Part shown: positions 48,758 through 57,354 of the stretch, in pieces
Layout of the letters: every line of letters starts with the position of its first letter
Numbering within the stretch: position 1 is the first letter of the stretch
DNA from: Wolbachia endosymbiont (group A) of Anomoia purmunda
GTDB taxonomy: Bacteria; Pseudomonadota; Alphaproteobacteria; Rickettsiales; Anaplasmataceae
NCBI RefSeq assembly: GCF_947251545.1
Contig: NZ_OX366362.1
Coordinates: forward strand, 1,364,001-1,428,000
DNA: 64,000 nt
Direction: 5' to 3'
The notes under the pieces: model-generated
Database searches by the model: none
What the model saw: the letters and a program-made list of their open reading frames with translations, nothing else
What the model was told of the DNA's origin: nothing
Position numbers and translations under genes: made by a program

Positions 48758-49090
48758 TTAAACAGCAATATTGTTTACTCTAATTTATTTTAATTTTATA
48801 TAAATATACTGCTAAAGCAAGCGAGATCTGTTTCCTACTCTTCTTTCTTGGCTGATCCATAATTAGCATTAAAGAACTACGGTTTATTGGCATGGAAAAG
48901 GCTACTTGAGTATACCAAGCAAGAATCTAGCAGCAACATTAACTGAAAATGTCTGTAATACCACTGTAGTAAGGCTATATGCTTTTGTTTGAAAGCAAAG
49001 AACAGCTAAAACGTAACCGAAAAATGTAATGTTTTTTCACCAAAATCAAACATTTTAAGCGTATTTTCTCTGGATTTAGCTGAGGTTTTT
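48758..49090. other. Intergenic region, nothing recognised
   Basis: This A/T-rich stretch between gltX and the interrupted repeat protein shows no convincing gene, RNA or repeat on either strand. Confidence 0.5.
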
Positions 49091-49128
49091 ATGGGTTTTC
49101 TAAATTTTGTTGGGGCTCTTATATGGCC
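49091..49128 (+). pseudogene. Possible first codons of the 12-residue-repeat protein, cut off by IS4 copy 2
   Basis: ATG 49091 follows a gaggttttt stretch and reads MGFLNFVGALIW to the IS border at 49128. The repeat protein's frame on the other side is open right up to the IS (from 50574), so this may be its original start. The two frames are not in phase if the IS is simply removed, so a small loss or duplication must also be assumed. Confidence 0.4.
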
Positions 49129-50573
49129 CATACGCGTCAAGTTAAGAAGCAAGGGTAAGAAAATTCAATGAACTTAAGGTGGATACTCTAGTTTTTCTAT
49201 ATCTATCTTTCACAGAAAATTGTGACCAGTCTGTGGTAAGTTTTTTCAGGAAAATTCTCAAATTATTAATTTTACTGCTTAACGCTAAAAACAACTCCCT
49301 AATCCTTCTTTTTAATTCAATGAATGCCTTTGTTAAACTCAGCTCTGTATTCTCTTTCAGTTTTATACAACCAACTATTCCATGAAATATAAGAATTGCG
49401 CACAATTTAGCGTATAGTTCACATAATACTCTGTATGGTTTTCCTTTAAGTTCGTCAAGCCTGATGTGACTCTTATACAATTTAAATAATAATTCAATCT
49501 GCCATCTTACCCTGTAAACTGTTAATACTTGTTCAGCGCTGATTTTACTCTCTGGAACGTTAGTTATGAATATCGACCAATCCAGCAATTTTTGATTCTT
49601 TTGAGAAGATGTATATCCATGTGATTTTGCTAACTTATTAGCCCTTCTTCTTCTAATTATAGACTGTTCTTCAGTTAATTTTTGACATATAATTCTCACT
49701 TTAATTTTTACTTCTTTTCCTAATAGCACTTCCATCTCTAGAAGGGATTGACCTTCTAAACATTCCAACAACTCTATTTTTTGATTTGTTTCTATATCAT
49801 ATATATTGGTATCAGACTTATAACGACTAACAAAATATGCACCTGCTTCATCAATCTGTTTAAAAGAACTAGGCACAAAGTAGCACAAATCAAATATTAG
49901 CAAATCATTGGCTGATAAACCGTTCAGATAATCCCTATAACCTTGATCCGACCTTATTCCTTCTATTAAATTTAACTTATCTAGCGCTTGGTTCAGGTAA
50001 TCAAAGACTAACTGCAGCTTTATTCCTGATTTGGTATTACTCTCACAATCTCTATAGCTACTCCCATATCCTTTGTACATATCTTCCATGCTACTGGGCA
50101 GGCTAATATAGCTACTATCCAATAGCTTAATGCTTCTAAATTGCTTCAAAATTCTGCAATCAACCTGTAAGCTGTTTTTAAATAAAACTAAAGATTCATT
50201 ATACATTCTTTTCATAAATTCCACTGCTTCTTCAGTAAATCTAAAATCCAAACCCTGTTTTGTAATTTCTATCGAGTCTCCATTTAGCAATTGGCACATT
50301 GTTTCTATGCTACAATCACCAACTCCTATGTTACCAAAAACCATAGCTTTTATGAATGATGAGCCATTAAGTTTTCTCTTTCTTTTTATAAAACCTACTG
50401 CAATTGATATTTCGTCTGCTTTTTCATTAAAGAATTCATTGAGGTCTTTTGATAAGCAAGCTATTCTGTCCATTGTAAGTTCTCTCATTCACATATCCAA
50501 GAGAACTTATACCTTATTCTTTTCCTTCACTCTATCAATTTTACTTACACTTTTCCTTAACTTGACGCGTATG
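49129..50573 (-). mobile_element. IS4-family insertion sequence, copy 2 (full-length)
   Basis: A 1445-bp element with catacgcgtcaagttaag ends and no internal deletion. It has one extra aga unit compared with copy 4. The flanks atatggcc and gttacata show no target duplication. Confidence 0.92.
49142..50488 (-). CDS. IS4-family DDE transposase (full-length, copy 2)
   Basis: The 448 residues appear intact. The first catalytic Asp lies in SIKLLDSSYISLP (near residue 121) and the second in LLIFDLCYFVPSS. The third catalytic residue is the E of YRVRWQIELLFKLYK, an exact Y-x2-R-x3-E-x6-K signature of the IS4 family. The N-terminal ~110 residues would bind the ends. The protein ends LNFLTLAS inside the IS. 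It could mobilise the deleted copies in trans. Confidence 0.92.
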   Translation of the reverse strand: MRELTMDRIACLSKDLNEFFNEKADEISIAVGFIKRKRKLNGSSFIKAMVFGNIGVGDCSIETMCQLLNGDSIEITKQGLDFRFTEEAVEFMKRMYNESLVLFKNSLQVDCRILKQFRSIKLLDSSYISLPSSMEDMYKGYGSSYRDCESNTKSGIKLQLVFDYLNQALDKLNLIEGIRSDQGYRDYLNGLSANDLLIFDLCYFVPSSFKQIDEAGAYFVSRYKSDTNIYDIETNQKIELLECLEGQSLLEMEVLLGKEVKIKVRIICQKLTEEQSIIRRRRANKLAKSHGYTSSQKNQKLLDWSIFITNVPESKISAEQVLTVYRVRWQIELLFKLYKSHIRLDELKGKPYRVLCELYAKLCAILIFHGIVGCIKLKENTELSLTKAFIELKRRIRELFLALSSKINNLRIFLKKLTTDWSQFSVKDRYRKTRVSTLSSLNFLTLAS

Positions 50574-51970
50574 GTTACATATGTCTGGAGGAAGAAAATG
50601 AAGGAAATCTGGTAGACAAAGATTATAAAAGTGATTCTAACTTAGATTATGTAAAAATTAACCATACATTTGTATATTACGGTAATGAGTTGGCTAAGTT
50701 ATCATATACAAGACAACCTGATCGGACTCTCAAAAATCAGTGTAACAGTTCTATTGAATCAAAAAAATTGGAATACAAATATGTAACATGGGAAGATTCA
50801 GATACTGGCAACAATAAATATTATTTTTCAGACGAGGCAGGAAATATAATCGATTCACCTGACAATGAGGTATTACAAGACATTATGTTATACTACGGTG
50901 AGAGACATATAAGAGATGTGCTACTGTTGCTATCAAGCGCGTTTGCCAAAGTTTTTGTCGAGGGCCTAACAGACGACCAACTAAAAACCCTTGCCAATAC
51001 TCTTAGTAACGAGCAACTGCAAAAAATAACTCCTGAACTGAATTCAAATCAACTGCAGGTCCTTTTACAGAATTTAACAGATAATCAACTACAAAGAATA
51101 ATTCCTGAGCTGAGTTCAAGCCAACTGCAAGTTCTAGTCCAACACTTAATAGATGAGCAACTCCAAGCTTTAGTGGATCACCTAACTGACCACCAATTAC
51201 AAACTCTCGCTCAGGAACTAAATCCAGAAAAGTTACAAATAATTGTTCCTATTTTAAATGATACTCAGCTTGAAGCTCTAGTGAGAGACTTAAATCCAGA
51301 GCAAGTAAAAGAAATTTTACCTCACTTAAAAGTGGATCAGTTCAAAGCACTTATTAAAACTTTAAATGACGAGCAATTTACAGTGCTTGCAAAAGACTTG
51401 GCTGAGCACCACTTGACAATACTTTCTAAAGAATTAGAAGGTGACCAGTTGAAAGCTTTAGTAAATAGTCTGCAAGAAGACCAACTGAAAGACTTAGTTA
51501 ATAAGCTTGATCATGAGAAACTCGAAGCAATTGCTCAGGATTTAACTGATTCTAATAAGATTCAGATTATCATTAAGTCTTTAGTTGATAATTCAGAAAA
51601 ACTTCAAGCTTTTGCTCGCAATATGTCTAATGAGCAGTTTAAAGAACTTTTGGATAACGTAGGAGCAGAAGAGCTTAAAGACATCATTCACAAACTGCCT
51701 TATGAGAAAGTGACAGCTGTGATTGGTGATCTCAGCAATCAAGATCAGTCTAAAGCTATTATTGATGCATTAAAAGAGAAGTTTGATGAACAAAACAAGA
51801 AACAAGAGGAAATGAAAGAAAAACTTGAAGAACTTAAGGAATTGCTGGAAGGTGATGATATAGTTAACCCCAATCAATTTAGCTATCAACATTCTTCTGT
51901 AGTAAATGAAGAGTATTACCTTAACAGTAATGATGCTTATACTGTTCAGGATTACTCCATATCTGTTTAG
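50574..51970 (+). CDS. Helical protein with about 22 tandem 12-residue repeats (5' end cut by IS)
   Basis: The frame is open from the IS border; the first usable start is TTG 50690, giving 426 residues. From about residue 75 to 350 it is a series of 12-residue units of the form L-x-x-x-Q-L-x-x-L-x-x-x: LTDDQLKTLANT, LSNEQLQKITPE, LIDEQLQALVDH, LTDHQLQTLAQE, LEGDQLKALVNS and so on. The pattern resembles MgtE N-domain or FliG-like helical superhelices. A coiled coil (KQEEMKEKLEELKELLEG) and an acidic/tyrosine tail follow. No membrane segment is seen. The role is unknown; protein binding is likely. Confidence 0.7.
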
Positions 51971-52032
51971 CAGATTACAGAAGATAATGAATAACATTAT
52001 TTTTAATATTATTATTTAAGGAGTTAATAGAT

Positions 52033-52347
52033 ATGAGTAATTTAACAGAAGATAAAAAATTTAATGTGGAGTTAATTGAGACACCATTAAAAGAGATATC
52101 AGGAACTAAAGGGATGGTACAAACTTCGACATTTGTAGGATCAGTCAATTCCATAATAAAACATATCAATAATGTAGTAAGCCAAACCACACAGCACTTA
52201 TCTACAATAAAGAAGGAAATTGGTGATAAAGATTCAGTTTTAATTGAGAAAATCGATAAATTGAGAGATGAAGTAGATTCATTCACGGATTCTGACATAA
52301 CAAATCCCAACACCTTTTTTTCTCCAGAGTTAAATCCACTAGGATAG
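52033..52347 (+). CDS. Small hypothetical protein, coiled-coil
   Basis: A 104-residue protein from ATG 52033, with a ribosome-binding stretch aaggag 8 bp upstream. The helix SIIKHINNVVSQTTQHLSTI and the heptad-like KIDKLRDEVDSF suggest a coiled coil. It ends FFSPELNPLG. It follows the repeat protein by 62 bp and precedes a strong terminator, so they may be one unit. I recognise no family. Confidence 0.6.
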   Translation: MSNLTEDKKFNVELIETPLKEISGTKGMVQTSTFVGSVNSIIKHINNVVSQTTQHLSTIKKEIGDKDSVLIEKIDKLRDEVDSFTDSDITNPNTFFSPELNPLG

Positions 52348-52380
52348 AAAATAGCTAATAATTAGCAAAAATAAGAAAAA

Positions 52381-52410
52381 GTAATAGCCCAGTGGGCTAT
52401 TACTTTTTTC
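52381..52410 (+). terminator. Strong rho-independent terminator
   Basis: GTAATAGCCCA and TGGGCTATTAC pair perfectly over 11 bp with a one-base centre, followed by TTTTTT. It ends the transcript of the genes at 50574 and 52033. Confidence 0.9.
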
Positions 52411-52470
52411 ACATACCACTTCAATGTAGCTGAATTGATTTTGAAATTATAATTTTTTATAGGAGTTAAT

Positions 52471-52899
52471 ATGAGTAATTACAGTATAAAAGAAAGCGGA
52501 GAAGACTTTGAACCAGTAAGCAGAATAGTCGAAGACGAATATAGAATAATAAACGACATAGAGGTCAAAATTAAGCCTAAATCTTTTGAGAGCGATAAAG
52601 AAAAGAATGCACATGTCAAGTATGTCCACACAATTCTAGATAAACTAATCGCAGATTTAAACGACACATTTGTTCCTAAATTGAATAATGAGCTGAAGGA
52701 TTGTCAAGATGAAATGGATCTATTGTATAAAAATTTAGATAGGCTTGAGATGATAGCTATGGAGACTGAGAAGGATTATGAAACTTTGATGGAAAACCTT
52801 AACAACCTAAAAGAAGAGGTTGAAAATTTAAAAACAGGAACAACTGGTGGTGATAACATAGATGAATGGACAGCACCAACCCATCCTGATGTATTGTGA
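52471..52899 (+). CDS. Small hypothetical coiled-coil protein
   Basis: A 142-residue protein from ATG 52471 with ggagtt upstream. A long central helix is heptad-like (LNNELKDCQDEMDLLYKNLD and LMENLNNLKEEVENLKTG), then a polar tail GGDNIDEWTAPTHPDVL. Its start MSNYSIKESG resembles MSNLTEDKK of the previous gene, and the leader gttaatATGAGTAATT is similar, so the two genes may be related or have a shared leader. No family is recognised. Confidence 0.6.
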   Translation: MSNYSIKESGEDFEPVSRIVEDEYRIINDIEVKIKPKSFESDKEKNAHVKYVHTILDKLIADLNDTFVPKLNNELKDCQDEMDLLYKNLDRLEMIAMETEKDYETLMENLNNLKEEVENLKTGTTGGDNIDEWTAPTHPDVL

Positions 52900-52912
52900 T
52901 AGTTAAGAAAGC

Positions 52913-52934
52913 AACAGCTTGCTAGCAGGCTGTT
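52913..52934. terminator. Hairpin between convergent genes (possible terminator)
   Basis: The arms aacagc and gctgtt flank an inner tgctagca palindrome, followed by ctctct. It lies between the convergent genes 52471 and ccmE and could serve both. Confidence 0.5.
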
Positions 52935-52976
52935 ACTCTCTCTACATACTATTTCAATATAGCCAGATTAAGGAAT

Positions 52977-53369
52977 CTATTTTAAAACTTTCGGCATATA
53001 GTTCTCATCATGTTTTGCAAACGCCTTATCTGCAAGAAAAGTACTGTTATCAGACATTTTACCTTGCACAACAATACCACTTTTTTCTGAAAACATTGGT
53101 GGAAGTATTCCCTGATATTTCACCATAATGCTCTTATTAAAATCTGTCATTTGAAAAATCACTTCACTTTCGCTCCGTATCACACTATCTTCAACAACTA
53201 TACCACCAACACGGATTGGCTTTTGATTATTTGGCAAGACTATGGCTTCACTTACTGTATAGAAAAATGAGATATTTTCTTTGAGTGTTGTTAAAATAAA
53301 AAAGACTATGCAGCTTAAAAAGCAGAAAATTCCTGAAGTTATAAGTAATCGCTTATGTTTCTTCTTCAT
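52977..53369 (-). CDS. ccmE: Cytochrome c haem chaperone CcmE
   Basis: CcmE covalently holds haem in the periplasm and hands it to the cytochrome c ligase. The 130 residues start with a basic segment and a membrane helix (LLITSGIFCFLSCIVFFILT). The OB-fold domain follows: PIRVGGIVVEDSVI, QMTDFNKSIMVKYQGILPPM and GIVVQGKMSDNSTFLADKAF. The haem-binding AKHDENYMPK near the C-terminus has the conserved His and Tyr. It overlaps the end of ccmD by 17 bp. Confidence 0.93.
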   Translation of the reverse strand: MKKKHKRLLITSGIFCFLSCIVFFILTTLKENISFFYTVSEAIVLPNNQKPIRVGGIVVEDSVIRSESEVIFQMTDFNKSIMVKYQGILPPMFSEKSGIVVQGKMSDNSTFLADKAFAKHDENYMPKVLK

Positions 53370-53490
53370 TATTACTTTTAAGGCTTTCTAGAATTTTTTT
53401 ACTTTTAGTATAGCAAGAAATGGTAAAAATCAGTTCTCCGGTAATCAAGATAAAACTAATAAGGTAAGCAAAAATCACATACGTATTCAT
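53353..53490 (-). CDS. ccmD: Haem exporter accessory protein CcmD
   Basis: A 45-residue protein that is easily missed. It starts MNTYVIFAYLISFILITGEL, then IFTISCYTKSKKILESLKSN, giving one N-terminal membrane helix and a charged tail with the CcmD-type Y and helix pattern. CcmD helps release haem-loaded CcmE. The ATG overlaps the birA stop codon (ATGA) and its 3' end overlaps ccmE, so birA, ccmD and ccmE are tightly coupled. The identity rests on size, position and helix pattern. Confidence 0.8.
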   Translation of the reverse strand: MNTYVIFAYLISFILITGELIFTISCYTKSKKILESLKSNNEEET

Positions 53491-54530
53491 AATGCATTAT
53501 CAATAAATAACTCACCCGCATCAAAATAAATTAAGCTTCCATCCTTTTGCTGCAGCACCAATTTACCACTTTTATCTATATCAGCAAAAATTCCTTCATG
53601 CAATTTGTCAGCTAACTTTACACTGATTTGTTCATTCAGCTTAAATGCTCTTGTGAGCCACATTTTTCTTATAGCATAAAACCCATCAAATAGCCATTGC
53701 TTTCTTATCTTATTAAAATTTATTATTAATTCCTTTGATAGATCTATGTTAGACACAGACTCACCGTAATTGCTAATGCATGTTGTTCCTGGAAGTGGTG
53801 CATGATTGACATTAATTCCAATTCCTATAATGAGCCAATTCGAATTGGATCTTTTTTCAAGCAATATTCCACTTATTTTCTTGCCATCAATAAGGACATC
53901 ATTTGGCCACTTATACTGGAGATTTAGACCATTTATAAATGACAGTATAGTATTTCCAACAGCAAGAGCAGTAACAAAAGTCAATTCTGTTAATTTGCCA
54001 ACTTGATTCATTAAACCTCTTTCTGTCATCCCAGTATTTTCCCCACTGCTTGACGCATAACTATGCGAACATTGCAATTTGCAGGTGGTATGTGGTGTCA
54101 TTCCAGTGCGTGACACTGGAATCCAGTTCTTATTACACAGTTGCCTGATGTGCCCATTTGTAATTAAGTTTTCTGGATCCCAGTGTCTGGGCACTGGGAT
54201 GACATCATCCTTGGTGGGAATACCACAACGTTTGTACAGTTGTGTGCTTGACCATTCTTCTTGATTTCTAGATTCCAGCGTCACGCGCTGGAATGACACC
54301 GAAAGCTGGCTTTCATTCAGATAATCGTTAAAGAGGTTTATCACCAAACTCGCACAGAAATTACCCTCTGGAGAAATCCAGTTTTTTCCAGTGCGCCCTC
54401 TACCCTCTGTTTGTTTATCAGCAACAATAACGGTTTCATTTGATATTCCTTTATCAATTAAATCCAACGCTTCTTTATTAGTGCTTGAAACTTTTTTGTA
54501 ATGATGAATATGAAAACCCTCAGGGATCAC
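53487..54530 (-). CDS. birA: Biotin-protein ligase BirA with large in-frame repeat insertion
   Basis: BirA joins biotin to carrier proteins, such as biotin-dependent carboxylases. The catalytic N-terminal motif GRGRTGKNWISPEGNFCASL is present (residues ~46-65), then KWPNDVLIDGKKISGILLEK and NWLIIGIGINVNHAP. The 347-residue length is ~95 more than the ~250 usual for the class I ligase. Residues ~77-171 (VSFQRVTLESRNQEEWSSTQ to NTGMTERG) are palindromic repeat sequence. The insert lies between the ATP/biotin motif and the next conserved strand. Confidence 0.92.
   Translation of the reverse strand: MIPEGFHIHHYKKVSSTNKEALDLIDKGISNETVIVADKQTEGRGRTGKNWISPEGNFCASLVINLFNDYLNESQLSVSFQRVTLESRNQEEWSSTQLYKRCGIPTKDDVIPVPRHWDPENLITNGHIRQLCNKNWIPVSRTGMTPHTTCKLQCSHSYASSSGENTGMTERGLMNQVGKLTELTFVTALAVGNTILSFINGLNLQYKWPNDVLIDGKKISGILLEKRSNSNWLIIGIGINVNHAPLPGTTCISNYGESVSNIDLSKELIINFNKIRKQWLFDGFYAIRKMWLTRAFKLNEQISVKLADKLHEGIFADIDKSGKLVLQQKDGSLIYFDAGELFIDNAL
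54018..54303. repeat. Composite palindromic element inserted in frame within birA
   Basis: Several units are present: tcatcccagtattttcccca (degenerate), tcattccagtgcgtgacact at about 54098, ggatcccagtgtctgggcac at 54176 and attccagcgtcacgcgctgg at 54270. Near the ends are the tgcgaacattgcaatttgca and gtttgtacagttgtg motifs found at other repeat clusters. The whole stretch is open in the birA frame. Confidence 0.88.
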
Positions 54531-54547
54531 CTTGTCAGCCCTTTAGT

Positions 54548-55912
54548 TCAATGAGTGAGTAAAACGTACAAGAAAAGAACGAGGTTGATCAGTGAAGCCA
54601 CTGAAGTGATAATGAATAGACCCTTAGAATAAGCAACCTTATTACCACTAGCTTTATCAAAATACATAGTTTTTATGATATTTAGATAATAGTAACACGA
54701 TATAACACTTGCTATTACAAGAATCAAGGACAGGCTGATAAAGCCAGAATTTATTAAACTTTTGAATATAAAAAATTTAGCGATAAAACCCGCAAGTGGA
54801 GGTATTCCCGACATCGAGAGTAACAGTACAGAAAGATGAAATGCTACAATTGGGCGTTTCTTCCCTATACCAGACAAGTTTGCAATATCACAATCGTCAT
54901 CGTCAATTTGTACGAGATATGAGAATAGCCCTATGCTTGTGATGATATATATCACCAGATACATTAAGGCACTATCTGTTCCTGCTTGTGTAAAAATAGA
55001 AAGTGAAGCAAATATAAAACCAATGTGACCAATTGAACTGTAAGCAAGCAGCCTTTTTAAGTTTTGCTGACGCAAGGCCCCAAAAGCTGAGATAAGCACA
55101 GACAATGCTGAAACGTATAAGAAAATAGGCTGAACATAACTTTTTACATTTACTAACTCTTCATTCATCAATCGAATTAAAAATGTTACAAGTGCAGCTT
55201 TTGGAGCTGTAGAAAAAAACGCAGTTACTATGGTAGGTGCACCTTGATAGACATCTGGAGCCCACATATGAAAAGGAGCAATAGCAAGCTTGAAACACAA
55301 ACCAGTTAGGACAAAGACTAACCCAAAAACTATTCCATAAGTTATCTGATGGTTTTGCAAGAATGAACTGAGCTCAGAAAAATTGGTCTGCCCTGTATAT
55401 CCATAAAGCAATGACATACCATACAGCATAATGCAGGAAGATAACGCACTGAGTGTAAAATATTTCACTCCTGCTTCACATGAATAAATCGAATCTTTAT
55501 TAAAGCTCGCAAGAACATATAAAGATATACTCATCAACTCAAAAGCTAAGTAAAAAGAAATCAGACTATTTGCTAAAACTAAAGTTATCATGCCAAATAG
55601 CGCAAAAAGAATCAGTATTGAAAATTCATATTTATAGTCATATTTTGATAAATTCAGCATCAAAAGTATTAAAATTCCTGTGCTGAGAATTAACCCTTGG
55701 GCTGACCTGATATATAAATTGAGTTTTAACAACGAATTAAAGAGAAAAATTTCATTGTTTTCTGCCGAAAGAATTAAAATAATCAAAGTTACCACTGTGC
55801 AGCCAAGTGCTAATAAGTTGATAGTTCGGCGGTTAAATATGATCCCAAGCAGCAGCAACACTAACGAAGAGATAATAGAGAACGTTTCCGGCAATATCTG
55901 TATATAATTCAT
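54548..55912 (-). CDS. nuoN: NADH-quinone oxidoreductase subunit N
   Basis: An antiporter-like membrane subunit of complex I that helps pump protons. The 454 residues give about 14 membrane helices. Diagnostic stretches are LAIAPFHMWAPDVYQGAPTI, LKRLLAYSSIGHIGFIFASL and LLSMSGIPPLAGFIAKFFIF. The conserved Glu/Lys in the helices match family expectations. The stop is 17 bp before birA starts, so the nuo operon seems to run into birA-ccmD-ccmE. Confidence 0.95.
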   Translation of the reverse strand: MNYIQILPETFSIISSLVLLLLGIIFNRRTINLLALGCTVVTLIILILSAENNEIFLFNSLLKLNLYIRSAQGLILSTGILILLMLNLSKYDYKYEFSILILFALFGMITLVLANSLISFYLAFELMSISLYVLASFNKDSIYSCEAGVKYFTLSALSSCIMLYGMSLLYGYTGQTNFSELSSFLQNHQITYGIVFGLVFVLTGLCFKLAIAPFHMWAPDVYQGAPTIVTAFFSTAPKAALVTFLIRLMNEELVNVKSYVQPIFLYVSALSVLISAFGALRQQNLKRLLAYSSIGHIGFIFASLSIFTQAGTDSALMYLVIYIITSIGLFSYLVQIDDDDCDIANLSGIGKKRPIVAFHLSVLLLSMSGIPPLAGFIAKFFIFKSLINSGFISLSLILVIASVISCYYYLNIIKTMYFDKASGNKVAYSKGLFIITSVASLINLVLFLYVLLTH

Positions 55913-57351
55913 AGCGCATTATATTTGACTAACAAGTTTGCCATACATGGCTTCAAATAATTCAGTGCAAGGGTTGGGTAGAATCCAAGCAAAATAACAA
56001 ACACTGCAAGCAGAATTAAGACAGAAAATTCTATGCTATCCAAGCGGTTATTTAATAATTTAGAATAGCTAACCCCCCATATTATTTGCTTACATAAATT
56101 CAGCATATAAACTGCGCTTAAAATAGTGCCAAGTGCGATAAATCCTGTAAAAAACCCTATGCTCTTAAATATCCCAACCATAGCCAAAAACTCACCTATG
56201 AACCCAGATGTTCCAGGTAGCCCTATTGAAGCCATTGAAAATAAAATGAACATAAAACCAAATTTTGGCATTGTGTTTACTATGCCAAAATACTTTGCAA
56301 TCTCCAAAGTTCCAGTTCGAGTATATAGCATTCCAACACATAAAAATAAAGCAGCAGAAATAAGGCCATGACTAATCATTTGAAATATGCTACCCAGTAC
56401 TCCTTCCTCACAAAATGAAAAGAGGCCAGCAGTAACGATCCCCATATGTGCTATTGAAGAATAAGCTATTAACTTCTTTATATCATCTTGAGCAAACGCA
56501 ACTAGAGAAGCATATATCACCGCAATAATGCTCAGCACAACAACGAAATTTGAAAAATACAAACTTGCCTGAGGAAGCATTGGAATAGAAAACCTTAAAA
56601 ATCCATATCCCCCCATTTTAATAAGCAAGCCAGCTAAAATCACAGATCCAGAAGTTGGTGATTGCACATGCGCATCAGGAAGCCAAGTGTGAAATGGAAA
56701 CATCGGTACTTTTATTGCAAAAGAAATAAAAAATGCAATCCACAGCAATGACTGCACTTCAAGATCAAGGCTTGGCACTAATGTAGCTAATTTTTGTATA
56801 TTAAACGTTCCAAAAATGCTATAGATGTACACCAATCCAAGTAGGAATAATAATGAGCCAGTTAATGTATAAAGAAACAACTTAAACGTTGCATATACCC
56901 TGTGTTTTCCTCCCCAGATGCCAATAATAAAGAACATTGGTATTAAAACAGCTTCAAAAAACACATAAAAGCTTATAGCATTCAGTGAAACGAAAAAACC
57001 GACTACAAAACTCTCAAGCAGTAGAAACAATGCCATATATGGACTGAGGGTCGTATAGCTCATTTTGCAGTTGTAGAGTATACAAATTACAAACAAGAAA
57101 GTTGTAAGCAGAAGGAAAAGCAACGATATACCATCTATCCCTATTCCTACATTCTTGATTGGATAGCTGACAAACTGAAAGTCCGCATTGTTATAATCAA
57201 ATTCTATACAAGCTACAATGCTAAGCAAAAATGGAAGTACAGCAAAAAATAGGGCAAGGAATCTTAAGTGTATAGATTGATGATTAATCCTGATTAAGGG
57301 TAAAATCAACGCTCCTATCAGTGGAAGCAAGAATATACTAAGTAACAACAC
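55909..57351 (-). CDS. nuoM: NADH-quinone oxidoreductase subunit M
   Basis: The 480-residue subunit is a member of the Mrp-antiporter-like family, with about 14 helices. It includes FEAVLIPMFFIIGIWGGKHR, KVPMFPFHTWLPDAHVQSPT, DIKKLIAYSSIAHMGIVTAG and LPGTSGFIGEFLAMVGIFK, the classic proton-pumping Lys/His/Glu framework. Its stop overlaps the nuoN ATG by 4 bp, so translation is coupled. It lies 3 bp downstream of nuoL. Confidence 0.96.
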   Translation of the reverse strand: MLLLSIFLLPLIGALILPLIRINHQSIHLRFLALFFAVLPFLLSIVACIEFDYNNADFQFVSYPIKNVGIGIDGISLLFLLLTTFLFVICILYNCKMSYTTLSPYMALFLLLESFVVGFFVSLNAISFYVFFEAVLIPMFFIIGIWGGKHRVYATFKLFLYTLTGSLLFLLGLVYIYSIFGTFNIQKLATLVPSLDLEVQSLLWIAFFISFAIKVPMFPFHTWLPDAHVQSPTSGSVILAGLLIKMGGYGFLRFSIPMLPQASLYFSNFVVVLSIIAVIYASLVAFAQDDIKKLIAYSSIAHMGIVTAGLFSFCEEGVLGSIFQMISHGLISAALFLCVGMLYTRTGTLEIAKYFGIVNTMPKFGFMFILFSMASIGLPGTSGFIGEFLAMVGIFKSIGFFTGFIALGTILSAVYMLNLCKQIIWGVSYSKLLNNRLDSIEFSVLILLAVFVILLGFYPTLALNYLKPCMANLLVKYNAL

Positions 57352-57354
57352 CTT

